From Abelmoschus esculentus (taxonomy: Eukaryota; Streptophyta; Magnoliopsida; Malvales; Malvaceae), in the NCBI GenBank assembly GCA_035048815.1, contig JAUCBN010000023.1:5773501-5837500 (forward strand): a stretch of DNA of 64,000 nucleotides, read 5' to 3'. A program made the position numbers and the translations under genes. Every line of letters starts with the position of its first letter. The stretch's first letter is position 1. This document shows positions 33,401 through 47,400 of this stretch, one piece after another. Under the pieces are notes generated by a model. The model was given only the letters and a program-made list of their open reading frames with translations, did no database searches and was not told the origin of the DNA.

Positions 33401-35040
33401 TGGAGACCAACACCGCCAGATATAATAATAATAATAATAATAATATCAAAATATTAAAAATTATAGAAAAATATTTTTAAATCGTTCTTTTTACCCCTCA
33501 AAATATATAATTCAGTATTGGTCCTCTGTAATTTGAGTTTATTTTTAATATCTTTTCGATAAATAATGTTGAGTTTCGTAAATGATTGTTTTGAGTTTCA
33601 TGCGGTCTTGATTTTGTAACTTACCGAGACTGAAGTTAAGAATTTTGTGTTAGGGATAAGATAAAAAATTAAAAATGGGGGGAAAGCTAAAAGTTCGTGC
33701 TAAAGTTATTCGAATCGAATTATTTATTTTTGAGAGAAATAAATATAATTTATCTATTTGTTTGACTACTAAAAGGGATTAAATTAGAATTGTTTATGTT
33801 CAAGAGGGACTATAATTCAATTAGAGCATTTAACAAAGAGGGTCAGGGGAGCCGTGTGTCCTCGGGAATCGGGATACGTCTTGTGATTTAACGAACAATA
33901 AAAATAATATCCAAATCATCACTTTAATATAAATTAAATAATATAAAATCGAGAATTAAATAATATAAATTTATAAATTAATTAAAATAATTTTTATATA
34001 TTAATTAAACTTGATTTCAGTTTAAATAAATTATTTCGATTCAATTATATTTTATATTTTAAGTAAAATAGATTAGCTAATATGATTAGTTACGTACGAT
34101 ATTTGTAGATTTTATGAATCAAAATATTTTATAGTCTAATAATTTTGATACTCTTTTAATTTTATTAAAAGATTTATTTTTTTTACTTTTTAATTTATTT
34201 TTATATTTTTATCATAAGCAAATAATTATTAAATTTATTATAATACCCTCAACCCAATGTCACATTGGACATTGCTCAAAATTCATTTTATAAATTTTCG
34301 TTTAAAAAGCTTTATCTTTAAAAAAATACAAAGGTTATAAAATAAAACCAAAACAAGAAACGAAAGTACACAAAAAAGACCATATTAAAAGTAAACTAAA
34401 AGTTTAGTGATTATAATAAAAATTTTAAAATTTTATTTACTAAGACGAAAAGATCATAAAAATACGATAACTATTTATATGATTTACCCTAAATTTTATA
34501 CAGTAAGTCAATTATTCAACCACGAATCACATAAACTATAACCCAAACATGTGAAAGGAATTTAATTAGTTTGAACATCACTAAGTTAATTAATTATATT
34601 AAAATAAGATTAAATTTTTTTAAAAAAAAGTCTGTCTGGTTAAACGGGAAAATGATATGAAACAGAACGCGTTGTCCGTACCAATGAAAACAAAACAAGA
34701 AAAACACGGTTTTGGAGTTCAGAGATATACACTTTATAACAGATTTATTATGATAAGATGGGTTTGTCTCTCTTAATGACCGAATTAACAAGTAAATGGG
34801 TGAATAGGATGTTGACACGTGTTAACTTACTTTTTATTTATTTTTTATAAGATTATAAAATAACAATGAAGTTTTAGATGGGAACTTTTTTTTTCTTTTT
34901 TTCATCTAGAAGCTCTAAAAAGTGGAAGAATATTTAATCGAAGATTTTAGATATGTACGAGATGAACGATCGTATAGCTTTTTTCTAAAAAATTAATTAA
35001 TTAATTAAATTAACATTTATAGAAAGAAGTTAATAAAAGT
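33401..35040. other. AT-rich intergenic region between G-box cluster and MYB gene
   Basis: Contains an (ATA)n-type microsatellite at about 33421-33444 and one more CACGTG at 34816-34821. No gene recognised. Confidence 0.45.
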
Positions 35041-35185
35041 TAATTTAAGTGGTAAGTAATTTAGTTTTATTTAAATCGGGTTCGGATTTAAGATATTGTG
35101 TACGTAAAAAAAAATATTAAAAGATTCACTTACTAAAATTAGATGTGTAACGCTGGTCGATCTAGATTAGATTAGTAACTTTATT
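35041..35185 (+). mobile_element. tRNA-derived SINE-like element, family 2 (decayed)
   Basis: Aligns with 52141-52285: TTAAGTGGTAAG (A-box region), GGGTTCGGATT (B-box region), ATTGTGTACGTAAAAAA, and a tail GGTCGATCTAGATTAG. No coding capacity. Confidence 0.6.
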
Positions 35186-35529
35186 TGCTCATTGTTTTGA
35201 GAATAATTTGAAATTATTATAAACCCGACATTAAAAATTTTCTGATATATTTTTAATTTTTTTACAGATAATTAAACGACGTAATATACTTTTATTTAAA
35301 TTAATCGATTAATCAATTAAATATTATAATCATAGCAAAGGACAAAAATATCAAAAATATAAACTAAAGTCATCCATCATTAGACAAATTCTACAATCTA
35401 CATCAAAGAGTTCTAAAAAAATTAAAAATATAATTTTATTTTTTTCTTCTAAATTTCTCTAATTTCCACTCCCTTTTCTTTCTTCTATACAATTGAATTT
35501 CACCCCAAATCTGTTAAAAGACATATTTT

Positions 35530-36730
35530 TCACATGTTGAAGTTGAATTGTTGTTGTAAGAACAAAAAATCCTCAGCACTCAACAAATTGTCTGAGAGAT
35601 CACAACCATCCAACAAGTGCTGAGAATCGTTGGTCTGATAATCCACACCAACATCGCCACGGTGGTCGTTGTAATTGTCCGACAGATCAGAGTAATCAAC
35701 CCGGCTGCCGGCATGGAAACCATAATCAGGATTACAGTTGTTACTAACATGGAAGCCGTTGTTGTAAGTACAATTAGTTAAATCCGAAACCGGCGAAACT
35801 TGGGCGTCGAAAGAGTCCGATGTTGCCGCGGTGACGGTGCTCGAATTCTCCAACGTGTAACTAGGGGTGACTTGTTGTGTCGCATACACTTGCGCGGTCG
35901 TAGCCGCCGCCGAGACGGCTTGGATCCTTTCGACTAACCTCGGCATCCATAAGTAACGCACGGTGTCCTTGAATTGCTTGCTGTTAACATCACATTTGAG
36001 TTGTTTAGCATGTTTCTGGACACGAGTTCTCCAGTAGTTCTTGATCTCATTATCGGTTCTTCCCGGTAAATGTTGAGCGATTTTCGACCATCTGTAACAA
36101 AACACACACACAAAACCTCTGTAAATTGTCCAAAAAAAACATTATGAACTGATTATTTCGAGAAAATTAAGAAACCAAAACATTTTATTACCGATTTCCC
36201 CATCGAGAGTGAAGCTCGAGAATCAAAAGCTGTTCTTCGAGAGTGATGTTCCCTCGTCTAATATCTGGGCGTAGATAATTCAACCATCTCAGCCTGCAAC
36301 TTTTCCCAGTTCTCTTCAGACCTGTAATTTCATAGAATTTTGGTAAAGTTGTAGCTTTTGGGCAAAAACCAATTCTACAGGGACTAAAACAATAATTAGA
36401 CCAAAAACAAAACAAGAACTTCACACGCCATGAAAAAAGCTTTTCCTGGTAGTATCATTCTGGGAAAAAAAGCATAAAGAAGAAAACCCAGAAAAGAAGA
36501 AGAAAAACCCAGAATATATATACATATGAGCAGATTAAACCCAGAAAAGAAGAAGAAAATTTACCTGCTGACCGAGCCAGTGAGTTCCATCTTCCTTCTC
36601 CATGAACGGCAATGTAATTGATGAGCTTAAAGTCTTCTTCAACCGTCCATGGACCTCGGATCAAATCCAGTTGATCTTCTTCATTGCTTTGACTCTTTTT
36701 TATGCAGCTCCTTGGTTTTACATCTTCCAT
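35530..36730 (-). CDS. MYB78: R2R3-MYB transcription factor, MYB2/78/108/112 group
   Basis: A nuclear DNA-binding regulator. Exons inferred: 36565-36730, 36192-36321 and 35530-36091, phase-consistent with GT-AG borders, giving 285 residues. R2 covers about residues 25-74 (W28, W48, W69). R3 covers about 78-127 (LLIL at the first-Trp position, W96, W100, W119). LPGRTDNEIKNYWRTRVQKHA is the typical R3 end. Intron positions (after SAG and inside the WGNR|W Arg codon) are the classic R2R3 ones. The following DTVRYLWMPRLVERIQ segment marks subgroup 20 (MYB2, 62, 78, 108, 112, 116), linked to jasmonate, abscisic acid, senescence and stamen maturation in Arabidopsis. MYB78 is chosen on conserved position next to the WRKY48-EMC6-DnaJ block; MYB108 is the close alternative. 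The frame is intact. Confidence 0.92.
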
Positions 36731-39700
36731 TTGAAGAAGACGATAGAAATCTAAGTTATTTTCTTTTGTTTTTTGATGTTGGAGATGCTCTGTTGAGAGA
36801 GAAAATAGTGGTTTTGATTTTTACAGGGAAGATAGAGAAGTCTATGGTGTGCTTTTATAGATGGAGTTAGGTTTGAAAATGGAAATCAATCCTGTTTAGA
36901 GAGAGATGAGCAAAGCCGCAAGGGAAATTCATTGGGGGTTTAAATTTAATTAGGCGAAAACTACATATGCAGTGCTTTAATTATTCACTTATTATCATTT
37001 TAGTGCTCAAACTATTATTTTTGATAAAATAATACTTAATATGACATTTTTTTTTTATTTTGATACATCCTCCGTTTATCAATTTAATCTAAAATTCGGA
37101 TACCAGTGAAAATACGGGATATGAAAAAGTGATGAAATAAAATATTATCAAAATTAAGATGATATTTTAAATTGATAAATTTTAAACTAAATTGATAATG
37201 TATGTGTTTTGAACTAAAACTATAATTATGTCAAGTCATATCATCATCTCTGTTAGTTTTTAATGGTCGAGTATCAAAATAAAAACATAATTTTAGTGTA
37301 CTTCATCAAAAATAATAGATGAGTAAAAATAATACAAATATAGTTGGGATATTGAATATGTAGTTCTTCCTTTTTTTAATGGGATAAATCAAAGTTTAAT
37401 CCATGAACTTGTTATATTTTTAATTTAATCCTTAAATTTTTTTACGCACGACTGTTTTTAAACTTAGATTATTGGCCCATTTGTCAGAAATTCGAAATAT
37501 CACGTCATCAAAATAATTAAAAATAATATTATGAAAAATAAAAAAGGTGATTCAACAGTTCATATCACTTAATATGGCTAAAGTTACATTTAGGTCACCC
37601 AATTAATAAAGGGTATACAAGTGAAATATTCTATTGTTAACGAGAGTATACAAGTAAAATAATCTAATATTAACAAGGGTATAAAAATGATTTAGAAGGA
37701 AAAAATCGACCAAATTGATGTACTTTTTTAATACGAAGGGTGGCCCAGTCATAAACTTCCTTATAATTGAGTGATCCAAATATAATCTTTAATAATTGGG
37801 TAATCCAAATATAACCTTAACTATAATTGAGTGGCTCAAATATAATTATACTCATAATTGAGTGACATTCCTTATAGTTTACCCAGATCTATTCAACTAG
37901 TTTAGTTATATTCCAATTTACAATCAAGGATGGAGCTAGAAAATATAATTTGTGGCATTAACTAGGTGCATTCGGTTTGGTTTTGATTTAATTCGGTAAG
38001 CTATTTTAGTAACCATCGGTTTTCGGTTTGATTAACCTCGGTTTTCGATTATTCCATATTAACCTTAATTTTTTAAAAATTATATTTTATCTTGACAAAA
38101 TAACTTTATTTTATGAATTTTAAAAGGTAAAAATCTTAAGATATTTTTCATAAATACTTATTAAAAACTTATTTTTAAGTAAAAATAATAAAAAATACAT
38201 CTATAATATTTTAAGTATAAAATATATATTTTTACCTTATAAAAATAATTAAAAATCAATTAAAAAATCAAATTCTGTTTAATTCAATTAATCGTGGCGT
38301 AAATCTATGAACTATAATATCTCGGTTCAGTTTGACTTTTGATTTTACAGTTAATCATGCTTAACCTTAACGTCAACGGCCGTTTACCCCCGACGAGCAT
38401 CGGAAACATCAACCAAAAATAAAGTCTAAATTGAAAAAAAATCAAGTTAGGGACTAAAATTAGTTAGCAAATTAGTATATAATTAGCATATAGCAACCAA
38501 TCTTTGAAAGTTTTACACTTTTGACTCTCTATTTTCTTCTCTTAAATTTTAGTTTATTAGTTCTCCCTAGAGGAAAGTCTACAATTGTGTCTATCTTGGT
38601 TTGAAACCAAGGAAAAAGAAATTGCAGTTCAAACACTCCATGCCATTTTAGGGTTCATTCATAAACAATGGGAATAGATTAATTAGGCAAATAAAAGAAT
38701 CATGGATTAGGCTTAAAAACACAAATCGAATCGTAATATCCGATTTTTTTTTGTTAAATTCGATTTGATCCTTAAATATATCTAAATCAACATCTATGAA
38801 ATCGAACCCCTCGAAACTAGTGGGATTCGATACATTTATCTTTTATATTCGAATCAATTTCGATTAATTTCTAAAAACTGAAATATAATAATCACAACAG
38901 ATATTTAAAAACGAAATGAATCGACATTGTTCCCATGGGCGGAGCCACATGTAAGGATGGGGTGTCTGTTGACACCCAAAAAAATTTAAAATCATATTTT
39001 TATACAATTTATATAAAAAAATTTAAAAATATAAATAATTTAATACCTTTTTATAAATAATTTTACACCCTTTAAATATTGTTAAAAAAATAACACCTCT
39101 TAAATAAATTTCTGCCTCTGCCTCTGATCGTTCCCACGTGTATATTTATTTTTTTCTTCATATATATGAGAGATTAGAGAGAGACTATTGGTCCCAAAAT
39201 TTTTAATATAATAATAATTTATTTTTTAATATTAAATATTAATTAAATAATTCATTTATTACTATTTTGATTTTTTGTATATTTAAATCCGAAGCTTAAC
39301 CTAATTAATTAATTGATTAGGCGGCTGTAGGGAGTGGGCATGATTTGGACCCCCCCTCCCCCTAAAATGGTAAAATTCAAATCTCTAGAAGTTTTAAAAT
39401 TGTAATTTAATATATGGTAAAAATGTAATTTGACTCTATTAAAATGATAAATTTGTGATTTAGTCCTTATAAAAGTGTATAATTATAATGATAAATTATA
39501 AGTGTATAATTTCAACATTTACATATGAACTACAATCGATTAGGGACGAAATTATAAATTTATTTAAGAGGAGTTACTTTTTAATAATATTTAAGAGATT
39601 AATTGTTTATATAAAAATGATATATATTTATATATTAATTTTTATTTATAAATTATATAAAAATTTAAAATCTTTAGAGTGTATGTTACATGTGGTTCAG
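36731..39700. other. MYB promoter side and AT-rich intergenic region
   Basis: The first about 200 bp carry the likely 5' UTR of the MYB gene. The rest has only repeat fragments: an R1-like stretch near 37960-38390 and a GGGCGGAGCCACA-type fragment around 38938-39130. It also holds AT-rich low complexity. No gene recognised. Confidence 0.45.
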
Positions 39701-40230
39701 TCTAGAGGTGGCAAATAGATCATTCAGTTTGAGTGAGATTATTTAGTTTGGATTATTTTAAGTCTGATTATATTTGATTATATTTGATTTAATTTAGTTC
39801 AGTTTAAACATTTAATTTTAGTTCGGGTTTATAGTGATTTTAATTTAGGAATCAGTTTGCATTGATTGATTTTCGGTTTGGTTAGTATCATGTTGGTTAT
39901 TTTTAGGTCAGTTAATTTTGGAGTGAGTCAATTTCTGGTTAATATGAGATTGATTGATTTTAGTCAGATTTTCATGCTGAGTTAAGTTTTTAAACCATAC
40001 ATATCACTTTATATAGCATAATGAGTTGTACGATAAATCATATTCCACCTTTTTTTATTTTTAGTTATCTTTGATTCAGGTCTATTCAATTTAATTAAAA
40101 ATATGTTTAAATCTAATTTTGAGTTAACTAAATTTCGAGTTAGTTTTGGTTTAGTTTAATTTATTTTAAATTTTAAATCAAATTCAAATTATCTTATTCG
40201 AATTAATTTCGAGTCTCGGGTCAAATCTCT
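39700..40230. repeat. Degenerate dispersed repeat
   Basis: Starts GTCTAGAGGTGGCAAAT and ends TCGAGTCTCGGGTCAAATCTCTAA, with a repetitive GATTNNNTTTAGTT-type core. It resembles the class of self-similar repeats at 16340 and 42240. No coding capacity. Confidence 0.4.
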
Positions 40231-40424
40231 AACATAACTATAATTAAAACAATATTATTTTCAACATGAAATAATTTAGGACAATGTTATTATCATTACA
40301 CAAAGTAGCTATAATATTTTTTCTTATACATGCAAGACTATGTCACAACTGAAGGACGAAATCATGATTCCACTTAAGTGGATAAAGTATAACTTTTTTA
40401 GAAATAAAGAAAAATTTATAATTA

Positions 40425-40650
40425 TTTAGAGAAATTATATTATATATTCTGTCAATCACGTTATTTATGGTCTCAACTAATCAGATTTATTCATCTCATA
40501 TTTTTAAGGTAAATTATCACTTCTTTTCTAATTATAATAGCCTAATAGGTGAGTGGATAGTTATCAAGTGGTTAATTAAAAATGAACGGACCTGATTTTA
40601 TAGATCACAAATAACATAATAAACAGAATCTATGATATAATCTCTCTAAA
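40425..40650. mobile_element. MITE-like inverted-repeat element
   Basis: The left arm (about 40425-40480, TTTAGAGAAATTATATTA through CACGTTATTTATGGTC) and right arm (about 40603-40650, GATCACAAATAACATAAT through AATCTCTCTAAA) are imperfect inverted copies around a 120-bp core. No open frame. Confidence 0.65.
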
Positions 40651-43129
40651 ACTTGAATTTTAATTTAATAATATATTATACTAAATTAAATTAATTAATT
40701 ATTTTTTGAGTGTTTTATTTGTAACGATGGTGGTGGACCAATTATGGGTGGAATAATACATATGCATATATCATATGCCACAAAAAGAAAATTCCACACG
40801 TTTTCTTTTATTATTTTATATAAAAATAGATAATTTCTTTTTCTAGGGAAATCTGCTTGTTATGATGAGTGGTGAGGGGTCATCACGAGGGAGGGACTTA
40901 CGATTGTTTTTTATATATTATATATTGATTTACATTTTAATTTAATTATCGGTATTCGATTTATTTATCGAATAATTTAAATAAAATTTTACAGAGACAT
41001 AATTTAAAGTTTATCCTTTCAATATAATTTTTTGTACTCACAACATTAAAATTTAAACCTATTTATTTAAAAGATCTAGCGTTACATTCTATTTAACAAT
41101 TGATTATTGATATTTCATACAAATTTATCAATTGATTAAACTGGATAAAATATAATAAAAATCTAAAAACAATTCTAAAAATATTTTATTGCTAGTAATA
41201 TTTTTTGGTGTGCAATGATAAGTTACATTGTTCTTCGAAGAAGAAAATCCGGGTTCAAACCTTGAAAAAGCTATTATTAATAATGAGAATCACGAATCTA
41301 AACATGAATTATTATAAAATAAACATATAATTTACTTAAAAAACATTTGATAATTTTATTTGTGAATACAAAACTCGTGTTTTTCCAAATCTTTTTGTTT
41401 GTGTTTTTTCTTTGGTCGGAGGGATTTTGTTTGGCCGGTGCTGGATTCTCAGGCTCTCAGTTTCCTACGAAATTAATAGGAACCACCCAAGGAATTAGGA
41501 GAAAAGAAAAGGGGATCTCTAAGCTGATATACAGGACACACACAATAATTGTAATATTAAAAAAAATATCTATTTTATTCGTACGTAACTTTACTCTGAT
41601 TAATTTAAATTAATTCGAGTAGTACATTTAATTTTAATAGATGAGTATTTTAAGAGAGATTTTTATATATATAATATCTCGAACTCGAAATTTACTTAAA
41701 CAATATTGAATTACTTATCATTTGAATCAACCTTGTTGATATTTTAATTGTTAAACAATATTAAAGAGATGAGTTATTTATCGCGACATACGCTCAAAAA
41801 GAGGGTTCATCCATCACGGTATAAACTATGCCCAATCTTTCTATACCTTCCTAGCCAGTTCTTCGCCACTTATGCTCTAAGCTTTAAACAAATAGTCCTG
41901 CATGTTCATAAAATTCTTTTGCTTAGCTATGTAGTTGATTATTTTGTTACTTTGGTTAATCCTTGTTGCATAACAATTAAAATTTTGTTATAAACATGTC
42001 ATTTTGTCTATAAAATCGAAATGGACGATTTAATATAATAATAATTTTATTTTTTAAAATTAATAATTTATATTAATTAGGTCCACATTCGAAATAATTA
42101 ACGGATAATTGATAGTTAATATCAAATCACATTAACAAATTTAATCTCTAAATATTCTAAAAGTTGTTCAATCTTTGAAATGCTTATTCTTATTTTCGAT
42201 GTATATAAGCTTATGTCAAGTTACAAGATGGGTGGAATTAAACGAGACTATTCAGGTTATTAGGGGCGAGCGTTCAATTAAGTCGGGTTGAATTAAAAAA
42301 ATTTGAGTTATTTAAGATAATGAGACTAATTTTATCATTTAAATTTTTATTCAATTTTTTTTTGAGTCAAGTCGAGTTGAAAAAATTCAAATCAAGTCGA
42401 ATTGAGTCTAACTTTTTAGTTCTTATAAAAATTTAATTATAATTATTTATTATATTATAATACAATTTGATTTAATTTAAACGACTTCACTAATCATATA
42501 AGATATGCATACTTCATATTTTTTTTCAAGTGGTAATATTTGTTCATAATTTTATATATCGGTATATATCATAAAAATTTGAGGGACACTTTTCGATCTT
42601 AAAAATAAATTCTTTAATTACCTAAAATTTTGGGTTATTTGAATTTTCATTTTACAACTCAAGACTTATTTAAAAAAAATTTCGAGTTAAATCGGGTTTA
42701 TAAAATTTTGAGTCGAATCAAAACGAGTAGAGTATTTTTGCCTCGAATCAAATTAAGTTATTCAATTTTTTCGAATTATTTCGAGTTTTTCTCAATTCTA
42801 GGAGACATAACTCCAAAAAAAATATTATTATTTAAAAAATCAATAAAATTGTTACGTGGCACCTAAAAGAATCACTAATTAATTAATTTAAATCAAATAT
42901 AATAAAAAATTATTATAAGAATGATTCTTATAATTTAATTTTTATTTACTGTATCAAATCGACATAATTCGGCTTCTTTAAGAGAATCATTTATATATAT
43001 AAATAAAATTGAAATTTGCCCATATTTATGAATAAAAATTTTATGGAACTAATTATGTCTCTTTTAATGTCTAGTGACAATGGATATATATATTGAGTTG
43101 GATAGACTTAGGTACACTTAAATTTTTTA
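40651..43129. other. AT-rich intergenic region with degenerate repeats
   Basis: A gag-less, gene-less stretch. A GAGTCGAATTGAGTC-rich self-similar repeat fills about 42240-42790. An 88-codon + frame at 41347-41613 sits in slightly GC-richer sequence but matches no family I recognise. A B-box-like GGGTTCAAACC at about 41252-41262 may mark another SINE remnant. Confidence 0.4.
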
Positions 43130-43275
43130 AAATTCATATATTTACTTTTAATTTTTAAAAATTTTATAAGTTATTCCTTAAACTTTTTTAATATTTATGA
43201 GTTGTGCCTACTCTGAAAATTTAAAATTTCATGTGTGTCCACCCTCAAATATTTTTCTTGATCCGACATTGTTCA
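43130..43275 (+). repeat. Left member of an inverted repeat pair
   Basis: Reads as an imperfect reverse complement of 44280-44425. The pairing includes CATGTGTGTCCACCCT here against AGGGTGGACACACAT there, and TTATGAGTTGTGCCTA-like against GGACATAATTTATAA-like sequence. The two lie about 1 kb apart. Confidence 0.6.
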
Positions 43276-44279
43276 TGGGTGAACTAAGGGGGGAAGGGGG
43301 GAGGGTACCCGGTCCTCGCCAATTGTTGTTTTTATGTATTAAATAAAGATAAAAAATTAAAATATATAATTTTTAAAAAAAATCGTTTTTTGTTCCCGTC
43401 GATCAAGAAAAAAATTAAAATATATATTTTTGTCCGATCTATAATAAATTTCAAGTTCCGTCCCTATCACTTTTTACGTGTTACCTTAATTTTTATATCT
43501 TAAACTTTAAACCCTAAAACTATACCCTAAACCCCTAATCCCTAAATTTTGACTACAATCTCTAACTTTAAACTCTAAATCTTAAACCCACTATTTTAAA
43601 AATAATACTAAATGAGGAAAATAAAATTAACAAACTATTTATACCATATTCATACATCATAATCCATGATTTTCCTAGTTGTAACCACACAAAAAATATT
43701 ATATGGAAAAATTAAAATAAAGTGAGAAGAATGGCAAGATTAGAGGATTTCCCAAGTGTGAAAAGGGTTTTTCTTATATATAAATTCTTTTTTTTAAAAA
43801 AAAGTAGATGTTCTAGAGAGATTCCTACTTTCCTATATCTCCAAGTCTTTAATTAATTATATTTTATTGAATTAATTTGATATTATTTAAAGCTTAATCC
43901 CCCATTAGGGAACTTGATGGGGAAAAGCATAACAAATTCATTTCCCTTGGACACATTGCCCTCTAAATTCCACCTATTAGAACCTTTCTTAGGGGATTTA
44001 AACACCACTTTGTTTATGTCATTTCATTTTCAAAATCATGGCAACAACACATAACATATCTTCTCTTTTGTCATATGCACAACTCACTTTTAGAACACTA
44101 TTTAAAAGTTTTATTGGTTATGATTATATGATTTGTTAATAAAAGTATCTGATTTTAATATTATCGTATACGATACAGATTCAGACTAGTTTAATAAAAT
44201 GATGAACTTTTCATAATGAATATTTACGTTACTCGATTCAGATTAATCAATTAATTTATTAGAGAATAATGGATAATGA

Positions 44280-44425
44280 CAACGACAGATCCAGAAATAT
44301 TTTTTAGGGTGGACACACATAAAATCTCAAAATTTTAGAGCGGACATAATTTATAAATATTAAAATAATTTAAAGACTAGTTTATAAAAATTTAAAATTA
44401 AATGTATGAAGTTTAAAAAAATCCA
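44280..44425 (-). repeat. Right member of an inverted repeat pair
   Basis: Partner of 43130-43275. The pair may be the two ends of one about 1.3-kb element or two oppositely inserted copies of a family whose GACGGAnCC-like edge also appears near 46800, 46975 and 59265. The interior (43276-44279) has no coding sequence. Confidence 0.5.
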
Positions 44426-44429
44426 GGGT

Positions 44430-47400
44430 GGACAAGCCATCCATCCGTCACTAGGCGATGATTATACAAAAAGGTGTAAGATTTGTTTATGGATTCCTTA
44501 TTTTTTAACTTTAAATAATGTTTTTTAATTATTTTATTCAGATATTATATTAAAATATGAAAAGACAAAAAATATATAATTACGATGATATTAATTATCA
44601 TTTAAAGAATAACATCTAAATTATTTTTCAAATGATTTAGTGCTCGATTGATAAGTGACATCAACTAATTAATATTATCAAATTTTAAAGTTTTTAGTTA
44701 TTTTTAAACATAACTCGATCAGTTTTTCTTAAAATCTTTTAATATGATACGACACAAATAAAAGTATATATAAATTATCGACGGTTATACTATAAAACAA
44801 TATTTACATTCTTAATATTGCTGAGATTTAAATTCACACAAGATTAAATGGTGGATGAATATCCTTTGACCCGAACTTGATATTTTTTAAAACGATAAAT
44901 GATTAAATTTTAATAAACCGTGAAAATAATATCGCTTTACTACTTACGATATCACGTCAGATCTAGATTATAATAATTAATTAGTATCTTAATCAACTTG
45001 TCCAATTTGTCACAAATCAAAGTGACCAAATTTACATCTATAATTCAAAATTCATGAGACCACAATTTCCATGAAGTGATAGACCTAAACCTAAATTTTA
45101 GAATTTAATTAATTCAAGAACCTAGAGCAACAAGGAGTTGACCGATTGATTGCAAGATTGAAAAGGTTAACACTATCAAAGTCAAATTTCCCTTTCCTTC
45201 TAGTCTATTTTTAAAATTTCAACAATTACTTTTTTATAGAAAATAATTTATAAAACAAGTCATTTAAATGTTATTGGTGAAATTTATAAAAATTTTAAAA
45301 ATATATAAAATAATTAATAAATTTATGAAAATGTCATACGAAAGTATTATATTTGCAACGCGTGATATCAACTGATAAGAAATCTGTTAAATTTAACGGT
45401 CGATATTAATTAAAAAGTGAATCGATAAAATTATAAAATATAAAAATTTAATTGAATATAAAAAATTAAATATTTAATTTATTTTTTTTAAATTAAAAAA
45501 ATATACCTTTACAATTTTCAATAAAAAATATATAAAATATCGGGAGGAAGGTGAGGGTAGGAGGTGTTATGCTATAGAAATAGGGATTGATCTAGAAGGT
45601 GTTGGAGTACGGTGGTACCCAAAATCTTCAAGTTTTTCTATATTTTATATATATTTTTATTGATAATCGAATTTTACACTTTTTAAACTCTTGTAATTTC
45701 GCACCTCCTACACTTTTAATACAATTTTTTGATAATTTATACCCTTTCACATGAAATTCTGAACTCGTCCTTATATAGAATAATATTCATATTCCTAATG
45801 TAATCGTTGATTTAAATTCAGAGTAAAAAGTGGATGAGTGTCCTTTGACCCGAACTTGATATTTTTCTAAATTTTTTAAATTATTTTATGAACGTATATA
45901 TATATATATATTAATGATTATTTTTTAACAAAATAAGTATTATATGTTAGGTATAAAATTTTTATCATCGTTTGACCACTATATTTCTCAAAGAAAAATT
46001 AATAATTAATAGTTATATCTTAGACAGTTGTAGCCTAAACAGGTGCAAAGGCACCTTCAAATTGAAAATAGAATATCAATCCTTGTATCTTGTATATGAT
46101 TACCAGGAATTTTAGAACCTGTTGGTCCTCCTAAAATATCTAATGTCTTGTTTGTTATAATGACATAAAATAAATTCAAAAATAAAAAGGGTTAGGTGTA
46201 GATTAAATCGTTACAAATCGATAAAAAATAGAAACCGTAACAGAAGTGGTTAAATATTAATTGAATCAGTTTATTTTTTATGATTTTTTATTTAATTATG
46301 ATTGAATTGATGATTCGATTAGTTGAATTGTTGATTGTGATAGTTTGATTAATTCAACCAAAGTCAAATTTTTACGGTATGACATACCGTATTTATGTGT
46401 CATCAAGTTAATGAAAATCGAAGGTGGGTTGAACATTTTTTTGGGTATTTTTTTTACACATCGATAACGTTAGTGACCATTTTGTAGCTTTTGAAACTTT
46501 AGTAGTGAAAAAAAGAAACTTAACCAAACTTTAGAGATCATATGTATAATTTACCCTTTATATTATAATTTAATTAATCTATCTTACTATGTTCGTATAA
46601 TTTAATTTTAGGATTTAGACTCGGTGATTTAGAATTGACGGTTATGCTTATAATTTAGGATTTGAGGTTAAAAATTAAAGTTTGTTGGTTAAAATCTAAA
46701 TCTTCATTCTATTATAATAAATTTTAAACTTTAACCTCTAAATCTTAAATTCTAACAATAATCATAAATTTTAAATTATTAAACCTAAACCTCTAATTAG
46801 GGATGGACCCATGGTTTTATATAAGGAACGCAAACTATCGAAAAAATATATAAGAAATGTAAAAGATGCAAAATTAGATTATTAATAGAAAATACAAAAA
46901 ATATATAAAATATATAGAACTTAAAATTTTTACGAGTACAACTACACCCCGTAGGTCCATCCATGCCTCTAACCAATGACGGAACAACATCGGTGTGTGT
47001 GTGGGAGGGACAATTTCCCGTGTCAATTTATTTTTTACCTTTGTTCTTATATATATATATATTTTGAAAAATAGGTTATTTATGAATTTATCTCATACTT
47101 TTAAATATTTATATTTTGTCTCTCAACTCTAAATACCGACTCTATTTTTTACCCTTAATCTCTAAACCTTACTATCTAACACCCAAACCCTAAATTAAGA
47201 TATTTATAAAAAAATTGTACGAATATAAATCCATTATGTTTTACCAGTATATTAAATATAAATCAAATAAAAAAATTCATTGTGACATTATCATTCTTAT
47301 GGATAAGAAAAGGATGACGACTAGAATATATGTAAAAATGACGATAACAAATATGAAGTTGGCATACGATAATGGAGGTGTAACTACAAAATATATATAT

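Noticed and set aside
41347..41613. An 88-codon frame with a hydrophobic start resembling a signal peptide
   Set aside because: No family match, no conserved neighbours, and most of it is AT-rich low complexity. Too weak to call a gene.
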